Shown here: positions 7,727 through 14,696 of the stretch, piece after piece
How the letters are laid out: the number at the start of each line of letters is the position of its first letter
Numbering within the stretch: position 1 is the stretch's first letter
Origin: Sediminibacter sp. Hel_I_10
GTDB taxonomy: Bacteria > Bacteroidota > Bacteroidia > Flavobacteriales > Flavobacteriaceae
DNA length: 64,000 bases
Assembly (NCBI RefSeq): GCF_000688335.1
Contig: NZ_JHZX01000001.1
Coordinates: 2,790,001-2,854,000 of the forward strand
Reading direction: 5' to 3'
Made by a program: the position numbers and the translations under genes
The notes under the pieces: model-generated
What the model saw: only the letters and a program-made list of their open reading frames with translations
The model's database searches: none
Told to the model about the DNA's origin: nothing

Positions 7727-8464
7727 TTATTCGCGTCGTTTTACAAATCTTTTAAAGTCCTGAACGAGCTTTAGGGCATTAAATGACTCATCATTGGTTA
7801 GTGGCTTATCAAAGCTGAAACTGACAAAATACCACTCCTTACTGCTGTATTTAACACAGGACCATGCTAAGGATTTGGTACCCAACATCCTCATGCGCTC
7901 TTTAGAATCGCCGTAGTTGATCATTGGCCACTTCGTAACATCATCAATTGCGGCATACTCATTGTTCTTTACCATTTTTGCCAGATAAAAATAGCCGCCA
8001 TGTAGCTTGGTAGATTCCTGGTAATCAAATTCAATATCACGACTACTAGAGATCATTACCAAAAAATAGGGACGATCGGTATCTCCCTCTCTAATGATTT
8101 CGCCTTGGTTATGAAGCTTCCAATATGTAACGTGGTTGCAGTTTGGGATTTGATACTTGAGCCTTAGGCACTCCTCTTTAATTTCGGCAGCTCTTGCCTG
8201 AGCGGATGAATCTCGCATTTTTTGGAGGAAATCTTCATTTTCTAAAACAATTTCACCCTGCTCCCTGTTTAATTTTTGCACTGCAGGGATGTCTATTTTT
8301 TGATCTCTAATTTCATGAAGTTCTTGACTAAGAAAATTGAACTGCTTAAGAAAAATGAAAACAATTACTGCTATTAATATAATATAGAAGGCATTGGCTT
8401 TATCTCTTGTAGAGATGTCTTTAAAAAAGCCGAGAAAGCTTTCTGTTACTTTTCCGAAGTCCAT
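7727..8464 (-). CDS. Membrane-anchored prophage protein of unknown function
   Basis: A 245-aa protein with one N-terminal transmembrane helix (ANAFYIILIAVIVFIFLKQF, about residues 24-43), a heptad-like coiled coil (about 45-90) and a C-terminal globular domain containing three Cys residues and aromatic-rich strands (KEWYFVSFSFD). The positive N-terminus suggests the globular part is periplasmic. It lies 15 bp upstream of the holin gene in the lysis unit. It could be a lysis regulator, an antiholin or a superinfection-exclusion protein; none can be chosen from the sequence. A strong terminator at 8552-8613 precedes it, so it may depend on read-through or on an unidentified promoter. Confidence 0.7.
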   Translation of the reverse strand: MDFGKVTESFLGFFKDISTRDKANAFYIILIAVIVFIFLKQFNFLSQELHEIRDQKIDIPAVQKLNREQGEIVLENEDFLQKMRDSSAQARAAEIKEECLRLKYQIPNCNHVTYWKLHNQGEIIREGDTDRPYFLVMISSSRDIEFDYQESTKLHGGYFYLAKMVKNNEYAAIDDVTKWPMINYGDSKERMRMLGTKSLAWSCVKYSSKEWYFVSFSFDKPLTNDESFNALKLVQDFKRFVKRRE

Positions 8465-8551
8465 GTAATGAGTAGGTATTAGGTTAATTTGGGTTTCAAG
8501 TCGAGGGATTTGAATGGATTAACTAATCAATATCTACTGTTTATGAATTAA

Positions 8552-8613
8552 AAAAGGAGCGGGTCCCAGTTGGCACTTAACCGCTTAAAGAAAAAGCCAA
8601 CACCGCTCCTTTT
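8552..8613 (-). terminator. Nested hairpin terminator after the 80-aa gene
   Basis: Outer arms 8552-8562 (AAAAGGAGCGG) and 8603-8613 (CCGCTCCTTTT) are perfect. An inner GTTGGC/GCCAAC stem sits inside. Read leftwards the outer stem ends in a T-run. The arm overlaps the last codon and stop of the gene ending at 8612, so termination is tight behind it. Confidence 0.7.
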
Positions 8614-8854
8614 ATTTATGTTTATTGTTACGCAACCATTTCACTAAACGGCTTTTAAATATCTCCAGCATCACCGCGTGATATTTGGTCATCTCCAAAT
8701 CGTCATATTTTTCACTTACCTCATGTGCTGCAGCAGCATCAACTATGCAGAGATGAAACGCCATAAACCGCTGAAGCCAATCACTGCGCCATACTTTTTT
8801 AGTATTATTGAGATGGTCAGCATATTCGGCTGTGGCTTTTTCGTCTTGGGTCAT
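8612..8854 (-). CDS. Small prophage protein, first gene behind late promoter P3
   Basis: An 80-aa, mostly helical protein (MTQDEKATAEYADHLNNTKK...WLRNNKHK) without membrane segments. I recognise no family. It is the first gene after the predicted late promoter at 8881-8923 and is followed at once by a strong terminator, so it would be made as an abundant short mRNA. Its order, ahead of the lysis genes, would suit a late regulator or a lysis timing factor, but there is no sequence evidence for either. Confidence 0.7.
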   Translation of the reverse strand: MTQDEKATAEYADHLNNTKKVWRSDWLQRFMAFHLCIVDAAAAHEVSEKYDDLEMTKYHAVMLEIFKSRLVKWLRNNKHK

Positions 8855-8880
8855 GATCTATGGCATACAATAAGGGAATT

Positions 8881-8923
8881 CAAACTTAACCCTTAGACCA
8901 TTTTTTTACCGTGACATGGTTTT
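8881..8923 (-). promoter_or_regulatory. Predicted phage late promoter P3 (best copy)
   Basis: TTACCGTGACATGGTTT at 8906-8922 is identical to the elements at 1502 and 5587. Read leftwards, 17 bp separate it from TAAGTTTG (8881-8888), a perfect TAnnTTTG -7 box, with the ATG 26 bp further. The element overlaps the stop codon of the gene that ends at 8922. Confidence 0.65.
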
Positions 8924-9491
8924 AAAGAGAATTGAAATATTTGGCGCGATTGCCAGTTTGGTTTTGAATCTTATGAAGTGAGTGATTCTTTTGTATCGCC
9001 CTGTAGTAGCGGCGTATTAATGCCATAGGATCGGTTTCGGTTTCGTAAAGATCATGTTCTACCATAAATTTGTCTACGCCTTCATGCACCAAACTTTTTG
9101 AAGGATTACTATTTTTAGAATAGCCTTTTACAAACTCAACCAAGGCCGTATCGTAGATACTGTCTAAATAATTATTGATGACGATCACATCTTCCGGCAA
9201 GAGCTGCAGCACCGATATTGAGGTTTGGTATTTTTCATGAAATTCCCCAGAGGCTTCCTGGTTCTCAATGATTTTTAAAAACAAACTGTAGCCAGTTACT
9301 TTTTCAATATTGGCCAGCTTCGCTTTTGTCTTAAAGACCGTAATGAGCTGTCCAAGAACTGAAGATTTTACCACCTTGGCCAACTTTACCTTTTTGTCTT
9401 CATAAACTGCGTGATCATCTGCGTATAGCTCCTTGTACAGAAACGATACTAAATGCGGACGAATGTTGCAGGTTATGAGTTCTTGGGGCAT
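8922..9491 (-). CDS. Prophage protein of unknown function in the tail module
   Basis: A 189-aa helical protein (MPQELITCNIRPHLVSFLYKE...) with no membrane segment and no motif I recognise. It ends the tail/adhesin unit that starts at 12614 and its stop codon overlaps the late-promoter element P3. There are 29 bp between it and the LamG adhesin gene upstream. A role in tail assembly or as a fibre chaperone is possible from the position alone. Confidence 0.7.
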   Translation of the reverse strand: MPQELITCNIRPHLVSFLYKELYADDHAVYEDKKVKLAKVVKSSVLGQLITVFKTKAKLANIEKVTGYSLFLKIIENQEASGEFHEKYQTSISVLQLLPEDVIVINNYLDSIYDTALVEFVKGYSKNSNPSKSLVHEGVDKFMVEHDLYETETDPMALIRRYYRAIQKNHSLHKIQNQTGNRAKYFNSL

Positions 9492-9520
9492 GGGTTAAAT
9501 ATTTTATTTTATTGCTTTTA

Positions 9521-11029
9521 TCATACCAAATGTTCATTTTCAGTTAATAGTCTTGTTGTTATTGCTATAATTTCTGAAGAAGAAAGTTTTTTTCTAAAAA
9601 TAGCTTCTAAGTTTATAAACCCGTTTAAACTAAAATTTGTCAATGTTGCAAATTTTCCGAAATTTAATGCTGCCCCTGTATTACTCATAGCCACATAATT
9701 TCCTGTTTCTAAACCAGTTCCTAAAATTTCAGAAGCATTAGAGTAAACTTTTAAGCCCGTAATAGATCCTGAGCCATCATAAGTAAACGCCAAAACATAC
9801 CATGTGTCAACTATAGGCGTAAATGAAACAGTATAATCAATTCTGTTTGAAAAATTACCTCCAGAAACAACTCTAAATAACAATGTGTTGTTAGTATAAA
9901 AACCCTCGTACTCCCTATCTGATAATGATTTAGAAAAAAGAATACTATTGCTTACTTGCGTAAATTTCACTAGTACTACAAAAGAGAAAGGCTGATCTAC
10001 GGTTGCATTTCCAAAAGTTAAACTATTAGCATCTGGAACACTGATTACACTTGTATTTCCAGCTGTAAAATTAGCGCAATTACCTATTAATCCAGCAGTA
10101 TAAGAAATTGCAGTATCTGCACCGTTATTACCATTAACTATATCCTTAGAATTTCCGTTAAAATTCCAATAATTGTAAATTGCTCCAGCTTCATAGTTTT
10201 CATTCGCATTAGTTATTGCTGTTAATGGAATTGAAAAACTTTCTGAAACATTACCCATAACATCAACAGCAATAACCTTTACTGTATAACTGGTTGATGG
10301 GGTTAAATTATTTATAAAAACACTATTAGTTTCAGTAATATTGTAATAATTTCCGTTTACAAATACGACATAAATATCTATGTCATTTATATGTAAATTA
10401 GCATCCCAATTTATTTTCAATGCAGTTGCAAAAGCTTCCTCTATGGCAAGATTATTAACTACAGAAGGAGAAGTAAATTCATTTGAATATCTAATGTTCC
10501 TTACCGATAAAGCTGTAATTATATCTTGATCTGGAGACCCCGCATTGTTTGTTTGGTTGTTTAAATTAGTGTATAGATATTTTAATCTGGTATTTGTAAA
10601 ACAATTATCATTTGCAGAACTTAATCCAATTGGCGTAAGTATAGGAAAAGAAACAACATCTATGGTTCTCACATTTCCTGCATTTTGTAAAAAAACTTGA
10701 TTCGCAATAGAGGTAATGCTTGGAAACAATGCCAATTTGAGATTATTTGTAATAGAAAAAGCCTGAGAACCTAAAGAAGTCACCTTTCCTTGAAGATCTA
10801 AATAATAAGTTAGTGGGTTGCTACCAAATCCAACTGTGTTTATAGTGTAATTTACACCTATATAACAACTCATATTATTATTAGCATCTATCGTTAAATT
10901 TTTAATGTCGTCAATAGATAGACTTGTAGATGAAGCTAAGGAAGCGGCAGAAATACCAGTACCACCAATAAATGTATTGGGTTCAATGTCATTAACCTGA
11001 GAAGCTATATGGTGCATTACATTACTCAT
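9521..11029 (-). CDS. Phage tail adhesin: LRR_5-like, FN3 and LamG/concanavalin-like domains
   Basis: A 502-aa modular protein. Residues about 45-190 have BspA-like repeats (VTSLGSQAFSI, ITSIANQVFL, LKYLYTNL). Residues about 195-275 match a fibronectin type III fold (ALKINWDANLHINDIDIYVVF...LTPSTSYTVKVIAVDVMGNVSE). Residues about 285-500 fit a LamG/concanavalin-A lectin domain (YNYWNFNGNSKDIVNGNNG...PFSFVVLVKFT...WYVLAFTYDG). These are glycan- or protein-binding modules, so it is probably the receptor-binding part of the tail. It has no signal peptide. Its ATG overlaps the stop of the 361-aa gene by 4 bp. The high Asn/Ser content and lower GC than its neighbours suggest recent exchange, common for tail fibres. 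Confidence 0.75.
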   Translation of the reverse strand: MSNVMHHIASQVNDIEPNTFIGGTGISAASLASSTSLSIDDIKNLTIDANNNMSCYIGVNYTINTVGFGSNPLTYYLDLQGKVTSLGSQAFSITNNLKLALFPSITSIANQVFLQNAGNVRTIDVVSFPILTPIGLSSANDNCFTNTRLKYLYTNLNNQTNNAGSPDQDIITALSVRNIRYSNEFTSPSVVNNLAIEEAFATALKINWDANLHINDIDIYVVFVNGNYYNITETNSVFINNLTPSTSYTVKVIAVDVMGNVSESFSIPLTAITNANENYEAGAIYNYWNFNGNSKDIVNGNNGADTAISYTAGLIGNCANFTAGNTSVISVPDANSLTFGNATVDQPFSFVVLVKFTQVSNSILFSKSLSDREYEGFYTNNTLLFRVVSGGNFSNRIDYTVSFTPIVDTWYVLAFTYDGSGSITGLKVYSNASEILGTGLETGNYVAMSNTGAALNFGKFATLTNFSLNGFINLEAIFRKKLSSSEIIAITTRLLTENEHLV

Positions 11030-12111
11030 ACAGTCAATGGTGTATTAGAAATGTTACATCTAAATTTTAAGGTACTGCCAGCTTTCCAATAGCGTATGGC
11101 ATAAAATGCACGCTGTGTTTGGTCCCGCTCACCAACGGTATTAGTGACGTTTAGCGTTCCATCTTCAGTAATCGTAAAGTTTCCGGTAACGTAAAGGCCA
11201 ACGTCATCGTAACGGTTATCTCCTAAAGTTGGAGGTGTAAATGTTAGAGATCCGTTAGCTGTGAAATTTACGTCTGCATGGCCATAAGTGTTAAAGTCAA
11301 TAGTTACTGCTCCAGAGGCATTGTTGTTTGTAAAGGATAACTTTTCTTCTGGGACAGTATTATTAACTGGCTCAGACGAGCTGGCCACCAAATCAAAATC
11401 GGTACCATCTACAGCAGTATTTCCAGATCCAAGAATTATAGGCAGATTTCCTGTGTATTTATAGGTTTGAGAGTCTCCGTTTCTAACGCAGGTAAAATAG
11501 TATTCTGTACCATCATCTGCGAGATTCTCCCAACTTACAGTTTCAGGATCTAAGGCATTGATGTAAGCTTGGATGGTTGCACTACCAATATCGTCTAGAT
11601 CAATATATTGGTCATTTTCGTTAAGCGTGCCAATGATGCGCTCATACCCGTTTTCAATAAGATCGGTATAAATGATGGCGCCGTGCGTAGATCCGGTACC
11701 ATGGGTACCCTCTAAATTGTTTTTTCTGAAACGATAGCGTTTTTCTACAGATTTTACCTGACCATTGATGGTCCGTTTTACATAGGCACTGATCATAACA
11801 GACCTCCCTGCAGTAATGGTAAAGCCTATAGTATTTATGTGCGCGGCCAATTCGGTACCTTGAGTGTTCGCTCCAGAAGTTAAAGCAATGGCTCCAGCTC
11901 CAAAGTAAATAAGTTCTTCTGCGGGAGTGGTGGAAGGCGTCGCCGCTTCACCACCAATATTTTCTCTAAGCCAATTTAAGGCCTGGAGCATGGTATTGAA
12001 TTCTTCAGCAATGACTTTAAAACTAGGATCTACATTTGCTAAAAGCTGAAGCTTCTCCCAAGAGTCCTGTTTAACAGATATATCTAATGGAAACGGATCA
12101 TTTACTGGCAT
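11026..12111 (-). CDS. Phage tail fibre/baseplate-type structural protein
   Basis: A 361-aa protein beginning MPVNDPFPLDISVKQDSWEKL. The first 70 residues are helical. The rest is beta-rich with Gly/Thr/Asn patches (LGSGNTAVDGTDFDL, SGAVTIDFNTYGHADVNFTANG), typical of fibre shafts and knobs. It sits between the 166-aa structural gene (2-bp gap) and the LamG adhesin (4-bp overlap), so all three are one translational unit. It is likely to link the adhesin to the tail. No defined family motif was recognised. Confidence 0.65.
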   Translation of the reverse strand: MPVNDPFPLDISVKQDSWEKLQLLANVDPSFKVIAEEFNTMLQALNWLRENIGGEAATPSTTPAEELIYFGAGAIALTSGANTQGTELAAHINTIGFTITAGRSVMISAYVKRTINGQVKSVEKRYRFRKNNLEGTHGTGSTHGAIIYTDLIENGYERIIGTLNENDQYIDLDDIGSATIQAYINALDPETVSWENLADDGTEYYFTCVRNGDSQTYKYTGNLPIILGSGNTAVDGTDFDLVASSSEPVNNTVPEEKLSFTNNNASGAVTIDFNTYGHADVNFTANGSLTFTPPTLGDNRYDDVGLYVTGNFTITEDGTLNVTNTVGERDQTQRAFYAIRYWKAGSTLKFRCNISNTPLTV

Positions 12112-12113
12112 AA

Positions 12114-12614
12114 CTATAAGTTGTAAAAGTTAATTGGGATATCTTCAGAGATCTGCGCGTCAAAACTCCCATTTGTAAACCCTAAAGGCAACATGGCCTC
12201 ATAAGCGTAAGTTACTTGAGTAATTTTCTCATTGCTGGAGTGCGATACTTTTGGTGCGCTGTTTTGATAATAATCATTTCTGCCAAAAAAAAACACCATA
12301 CCAGTACTCAGTTTTACGTAGAGATAGCGCACTTTGAGATACTCGGTAATGCGTTTGGCCCGTAAAGGATCATTACTAGGAAACTGAAGCTGGAGCTTAT
12401 GGGTGTAGATCTGGCCCGCTCTGGAATCTTTACTGGACTCTGAAATACTAATTTTTGAAGGCGTAGTATAGGCTTTTGAAGGCGCAGAATCCTGAACAAT
12501 CGTATTATAAAAGGATTGCAAACTCGGTTGTATTGAAGGTGTGGCCACTGCAGAAAGATCAATTTCTACTCCGCAAATATTTGGTAATACTAATACTTTA
12601 GGCTCTAAATCCAC
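12114..12614 (-). CDS. Phage structural protein, first gene of the tail unit
   Basis: A 166-aa protein starting at a GTG codon (GTG GAT TTA GAG); no ATG is available nearby. It contains beta-strand patterns (IYTHKLQLQFPSNDPLRAKRI, YLYVKLSTGMVFFFG) reminiscent of tail or baseplate proteins, but no family is recognised. It is the first gene behind the operator-bearing promoter at 12634-12682 and is followed after 2 bp by the fibre-like gene. The GTG start and repressor-type operators suggest its expression is held low in the lysogen. Confidence 0.65.
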   Translation of the reverse strand: MDLEPKVLVLPNICGVEIDLSAVATPSIQPSLQSFYNTIVQDSAPSKAYTTPSKISISESSKDSRAGQIYTHKLQLQFPSNDPLRAKRITEYLKVRYLYVKLSTGMVFFFGRNDYYQNSAPKVSHSSNEKITQVTYAYEAMLPLGFTNGSFDAQISEDIPINFYNL

Positions 12615-12633
12615 AGCAGTTCAAGATTTTAAC

Positions 12634-12682
12634 CAAATATAGGAAAATTACAATAAGTAAACTAAAGTTTACATAATGTAAA
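12634..12682 (-). promoter_or_regulatory. Tail-unit promoter with two repressor-type operators
   Basis: Read leftwards, a perfect -7 box TATATTTG is at 12634-12641. Two 15-bp operator-like sites, ATTACAATAAGTAAA (12647-12661) and TTTACATAATGTAAA (12668-12682), lie upstream with centres exactly 21 bp apart. They share the TTTAC-N5-GTAAA pattern with the sites at 24487 and 24518 beside the repressor gene. The first site sits between the -7 box and the expected -33 position, so binding would block transcription. Confidence 0.65.
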
Positions 12683-12727
12683 AAAACAGCGTCCAAATAT
12701 GATATATGACGTTTTTGGATAAAAAAA

Positions 12728-12909
12728 GTTCAAGCGAGTTAAAAAACTGATTATCAAATATATAATACTTGAACTTCTTGAACTATCCCCTTTTTTCTTG
12801 AACTCCCTTTTTGCGGTTCAAGAAGTTCAAGATTTTTAAGTTAGAGTTCAAGATATATAATGTATTGATTACTAATACTATATATACTATACTACTATAA
12901 ATCTTGAAC
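12728..12909. repeat. Iteron-like cluster of eight CTTGAAC/GTTCAAG heptamers: candidate phage origin
   Basis: GTTCAAG occurs at 12728, 12816, 12825 and 12846. CTTGAAC occurs at 12768, 12777, 12797 and 12903. The pairs 12768-12783 (CTTGAACTTCTTGAAC) and 12816-12831 (GTTCAAGAAGTTCAAG) are perfect inverted copies of each other. An extremely AT-rich stretch (about 12850-12900) lies between the last copies. Direct and inverted short repeats next to AT-rich DNA, in a non-coding gap between replication and structural modules, is the layout of an iteron origin. Alternatively it could bind a regulator. Confidence 0.5.
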
Positions 12910-12961
12910 TATGGAACTGTTTAACGGTACAAAATATATTTTCTTAATTTTTTTATTACAA

Positions 12962-13130
12962 AAAGGGCGCGGGATTTTTTAAAAAATTTCAATCAAAGAT
13001 CAAAGAGGGTTGACAGATCTGAAGCTCGCGGACCAGGACGGCCACTCCAAAGATGAGATCACCGACCGGCGGCCTAATCTGGACGCATTTAATTAGCGAC
13101 CAACAACGGATGGCCACGTAGCCATAAACG
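12962..13130. other. Non-coding stretch with a GC-rich patch
   Basis: No convincing gene. Within it, 13020-13089 is about 61% GC (43 of 70 bases) in a region otherwise roughly one-third GC, with GGCC and CGGCGG clusters. Preserved GC-rich islands in AT-rich phages sometimes mark structured RNAs or protein-binding DNA; no known RNA family was recognised. Confidence 0.35.
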
Positions 13131-13131
13131 T

Positions 13132-13161
13132 AAAAACCACGACCTGGAGAGATCGTGGTTT
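13132..13161 (-). terminator. Terminator at the end of the early/cassette operon
   Basis: Arms 13153-13161 and 13134-13142 form a perfect 9-bp stem (AAACCACGA/TCGTGGTTT) with a 10-nt loop, followed leftwards by T residues. It is the first strong terminator after the leftward small-gene run and separates it from the iteron region. Confidence 0.65.
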
Positions 13162-13191
13162 GGGGTTGGAGATGGACTTGATTACAACAGC

Positions 13192-13251
13192 GTGTAAAAT
13201 TCATTAAAACGAAATTTTACACAGGTGTTATATACAATATGCCTGCCAACG
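13192..13251. repeat. Cassette-boundary repeat C
   Basis: A perfect 10-bp inverted repeat, 13192-13201 (GTGTAAAATT) and 13213-13222 (AATTTTACAC), followed by GCCAACGC at 13245-13252. The same core hairpin sequence (TGTAAAATTCAT) and the same GCCAACGC octamer recur in repeat B (14003-14084). It lies after the last small gene of the cassette-like run. Confidence 0.5.
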
Positions 13252-13300
13252 CTTTTTGCCCACGCGCACAGTAAAGAGTGGCAGAAAAAGCCACACATTA

Positions 13301-13450
13301 CTATTTTACCCGACCAATACTCATCGAATTTGAGTCTATATTTACAATCACTTTTGCATTAAAGCTTTCTATAGCAGTTAAAAAATCGCTCATTGTTTTT
13401 ACGTTTCCCTGCTCAAGCCCAACCATATTTATATTTACAGTAATTTCCAT
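13301..13450 (-). CDS. Very small prophage/cassette protein, unknown
   Basis: A 49-aa protein (MEITVNINMVGLEQGNVKTM...) starting 4 bp after the stop of the 95-aa gene upstream. A longer version from 13486 would overlap that gene, so the ATG at 13450 is preferred. No domain recognised. It is the last of three closely spaced small genes lying between repeats B and C. Confidence 0.5.
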   Translation of the reverse strand: MEITVNINMVGLEQGNVKTMSDFLTAIESFNAKVIVNIDSNSMSIGRVK

Positions 13451-13454
13451 AAGT

Positions 13455-13742
13455 TTAAATATCAATTCTAATTCCATTTTTACCACTATGATAAATATGT
13501 ACCATTTTACTTTGGAGTTTTCCTTTTTTAGTTTTTAAGTTCTCAACCCAAATAACATTAGTTCTTTCTGGTTGGTAACCTTCGCAAGAAATTTCAATAT
13601 TAGATAAATAGCCTTTAGAGCCATTAAAATTCACACTAAACTTGTTTCCTGTTTCCCTATAACCAATCGAGCAAATAGCCTGTACTATATGCAAGTCTTC
13701 AATCATTGGTAATTTAAATTTCATTAATAATTGTTCTTTCAT
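13455..13742 (-). CDS. Small cassette-like protein, unknown
   Basis: A 95-aa protein (MKEQLLMKFKLPMIEDLHIVQAIC...) with a mixed alpha/beta composition and no motif I recognise. An alternative start is the ATG at 13724 (MKFKLPMIED). It begins 12 bp after the 56-aa gene upstream and is followed after 4 bp by the 49-aa gene, so the three form one message. Small orphan proteins between large inverted repeats are typical of cassette-type DNA. Confidence 0.6.
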   Translation of the reverse strand: MKEQLLMKFKLPMIEDLHIVQAICSIGYRETGNKFSVNFNGSKGYLSNIEISCEGYQPERTNVIWVENLKTKKGKLQSKMVHIYHSGKNGIRIDI

Positions 13743-13754
13743 CTTATTTAGTTT

Positions 13755-13925
13755 TTAGTTAATTTCAAATATTTCAACTGATATGTAATTGCTGTCAAAA
13801 AAGATACAACTGTGGCTTACTTCGTATAGCGTTTTATTTATCCACATCAATGTTCCTTTAGGTGGAAATATTGGGTAATCTAATTCCTGTAATATTTCAT
13901 CTTCTAATTCAAATCTTGTTTTCAT
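13755..13925 (-). CDS. Small 56-aa cassette-like protein, unknown
   Basis: A short gene reading MKTRFELEDEILQELDYPIF and ending VEIFEIN. The N-terminal ELEDEILQEL stretch is acidic. It has an uninterrupted frame, an ATG start preceded by a purine-poor, A-rich leader, and a 12-bp gap to the next gene in the same direction, all consistent with a real small gene. No family is recognised. Confidence 0.5.
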   Translation of the reverse strand: MKTRFELEDEILQELDYPIFPPKGTLMWINKTLYEVSHSCIFFDSNYISVEIFEIN

Positions 13926-14002
13926 TCTTTAAGTTTTAGTTTGTTTATTACCGCAAACAGTTTTCCCGAAAAAGGTCAAACACTTTGCTACACTTTATAA
14001 TT

Positions 14003-14084
14003 GCCAACGCTAGCATACTGTAAATAACACGTTGTAAAATTCATCCTCGTACCTCGCACGAAATCTTACAACTATTCGTTGTGC
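14003..14084. repeat. Cassette-boundary repeat B
   Basis: Outer ends GCCAACG (14003-14009) and CGTTGTGC (14077-14084) are imperfectly complementary. The inner stem pairs GTTGTAAAATTC (14031-14042) with GAAATCTTACAAC (14060-14072). Its organisation resembles an attC-like recombination fold. GTTGTGCG is shared with repeat A, GCCAACGC and the TGTAAAATTCAT core with repeat C. Confidence 0.5.
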
Positions 14085-14091
14085 GTAATGG

Positions 14092-14298
14092 CTACCGAAG
14101 TTCACTATACGGAGTTTCGTTCTTTTCTAATAACACACCTTCAAGTGGTTGCCAATCTTTCTGACAAACATTATGCGTTCCACCAGAGTAATCACCCTGA
14201 AGTTCAACCTCTTTTTCTCGAATACCAACCACTTTCATTTGTTCTTTACCCCAATAAATATCTTTGTGGTAAACTTTTTGTCCTAATTTTAAATCCAT
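14092..14298 (-). CDS. Small cassette-like protein with an SH3-like beta pattern, unknown
   Basis: A 68-aa protein starting MDLKLGQKVYHKDIYWGKEQM. The alternation of short strands (LGQKVYHK, MKVVGIREKEVELQG) with turns resembles small SH3/KOW-like barrels found in many cassette proteins, but I cannot name a family. The upstream in-frame start at 14328 lies inside repeat A, so the ATG at 14298 is used. It is flanked by repeat A upstream and repeat B downstream: one gene per inter-repeat unit. Confidence 0.6.
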   Translation of the reverse strand: MDLKLGQKVYHKDIYWGKEQMKVVGIREKEVELQGDYSGGTHNVCQKDWQPLEGVLLEKNETPYSELR

Positions 14299-14323
14299 TT
14301 TCTTTGTTTTAAACCGCCACATA

Positions 14324-14415
14324 CGCACAACAAAGTGTATATGCCATGCAGCGAAAGCTAGTGCCGTAATTCAGTCGTTAGTGGTTTGCACGGCACATAC
14401 ACAAACCGTTGTGCG
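14324..14415. repeat. Cassette-boundary repeat A: large near-perfect inverted repeat
   Basis: Perfect 8-bp ends CGCACAAC (14324-14331) and GTTGTGCG (14408-14415). Inside, 14336-14350 pairs with the 15 bases at 14387-14401 at 13 of 15 positions. The arms total nearly 30 bp around a loop of about 36 nt that itself contains AGCGAAAGCT. This resembles the R''...R' layout of integron attC sites (RYYYAAC...GTTRRRY), although the exact consensus differs. Confidence 0.6.
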
Positions 14416-14425
14416 CAATACAACT

Positions 14426-14644
14426 TTATTGCTTTTTAAGAAACTTAGTAGCAAAGCAGCCGCTAAAACCTTCTAGAAATACAACATCTTGTTTGCTTCG
14501 GTCTTTATAGCTATCGGTTTTACAAGTCCGTATCACACCTGCGTTTTTAGGATTATCAGCTTCAATACAATCAAACATTACTACTTTGTCGCCTTTAGTT
14601 AAGGTTTTAGTTTGGTTCTCGTTTATAAATGTGTCATTTGTCAT
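14426..14644 (-). CDS. Small cassette-like protein, unknown
   Basis: A 72-aa protein (MTNDTFINENQTKTLTKGDKVVMFDCIEA...) whose TKGDKVVMFDC...GVIRTCKTDSY pattern suggests a small beta-barrel, similar in style to other short Bacteroidota cassette proteins. Three Cys residues are present without a clear zinc-binding arrangement. It ends 10 bp before repeat A. Function not recognised. Confidence 0.6.
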   Translation of the reverse strand: MTNDTFINENQTKTLTKGDKVVMFDCIEADNPKNAGVIRTCKTDSYKDRSKQDVVFLEGFSGCFATKFLKKQ

Positions 14645-14696
14645 AAGGCTTGGGCTAATTTTGATATTTCGTCTTTTTTTTCAATTATTTTAATAA

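Noticed and set aside
12989-13204. A 71-aa leftward frame over the GC-rich patch
   Set aside because: It reads through the terminator hairpin and repeat, has unusual composition, and no neighbour spacing supports it.
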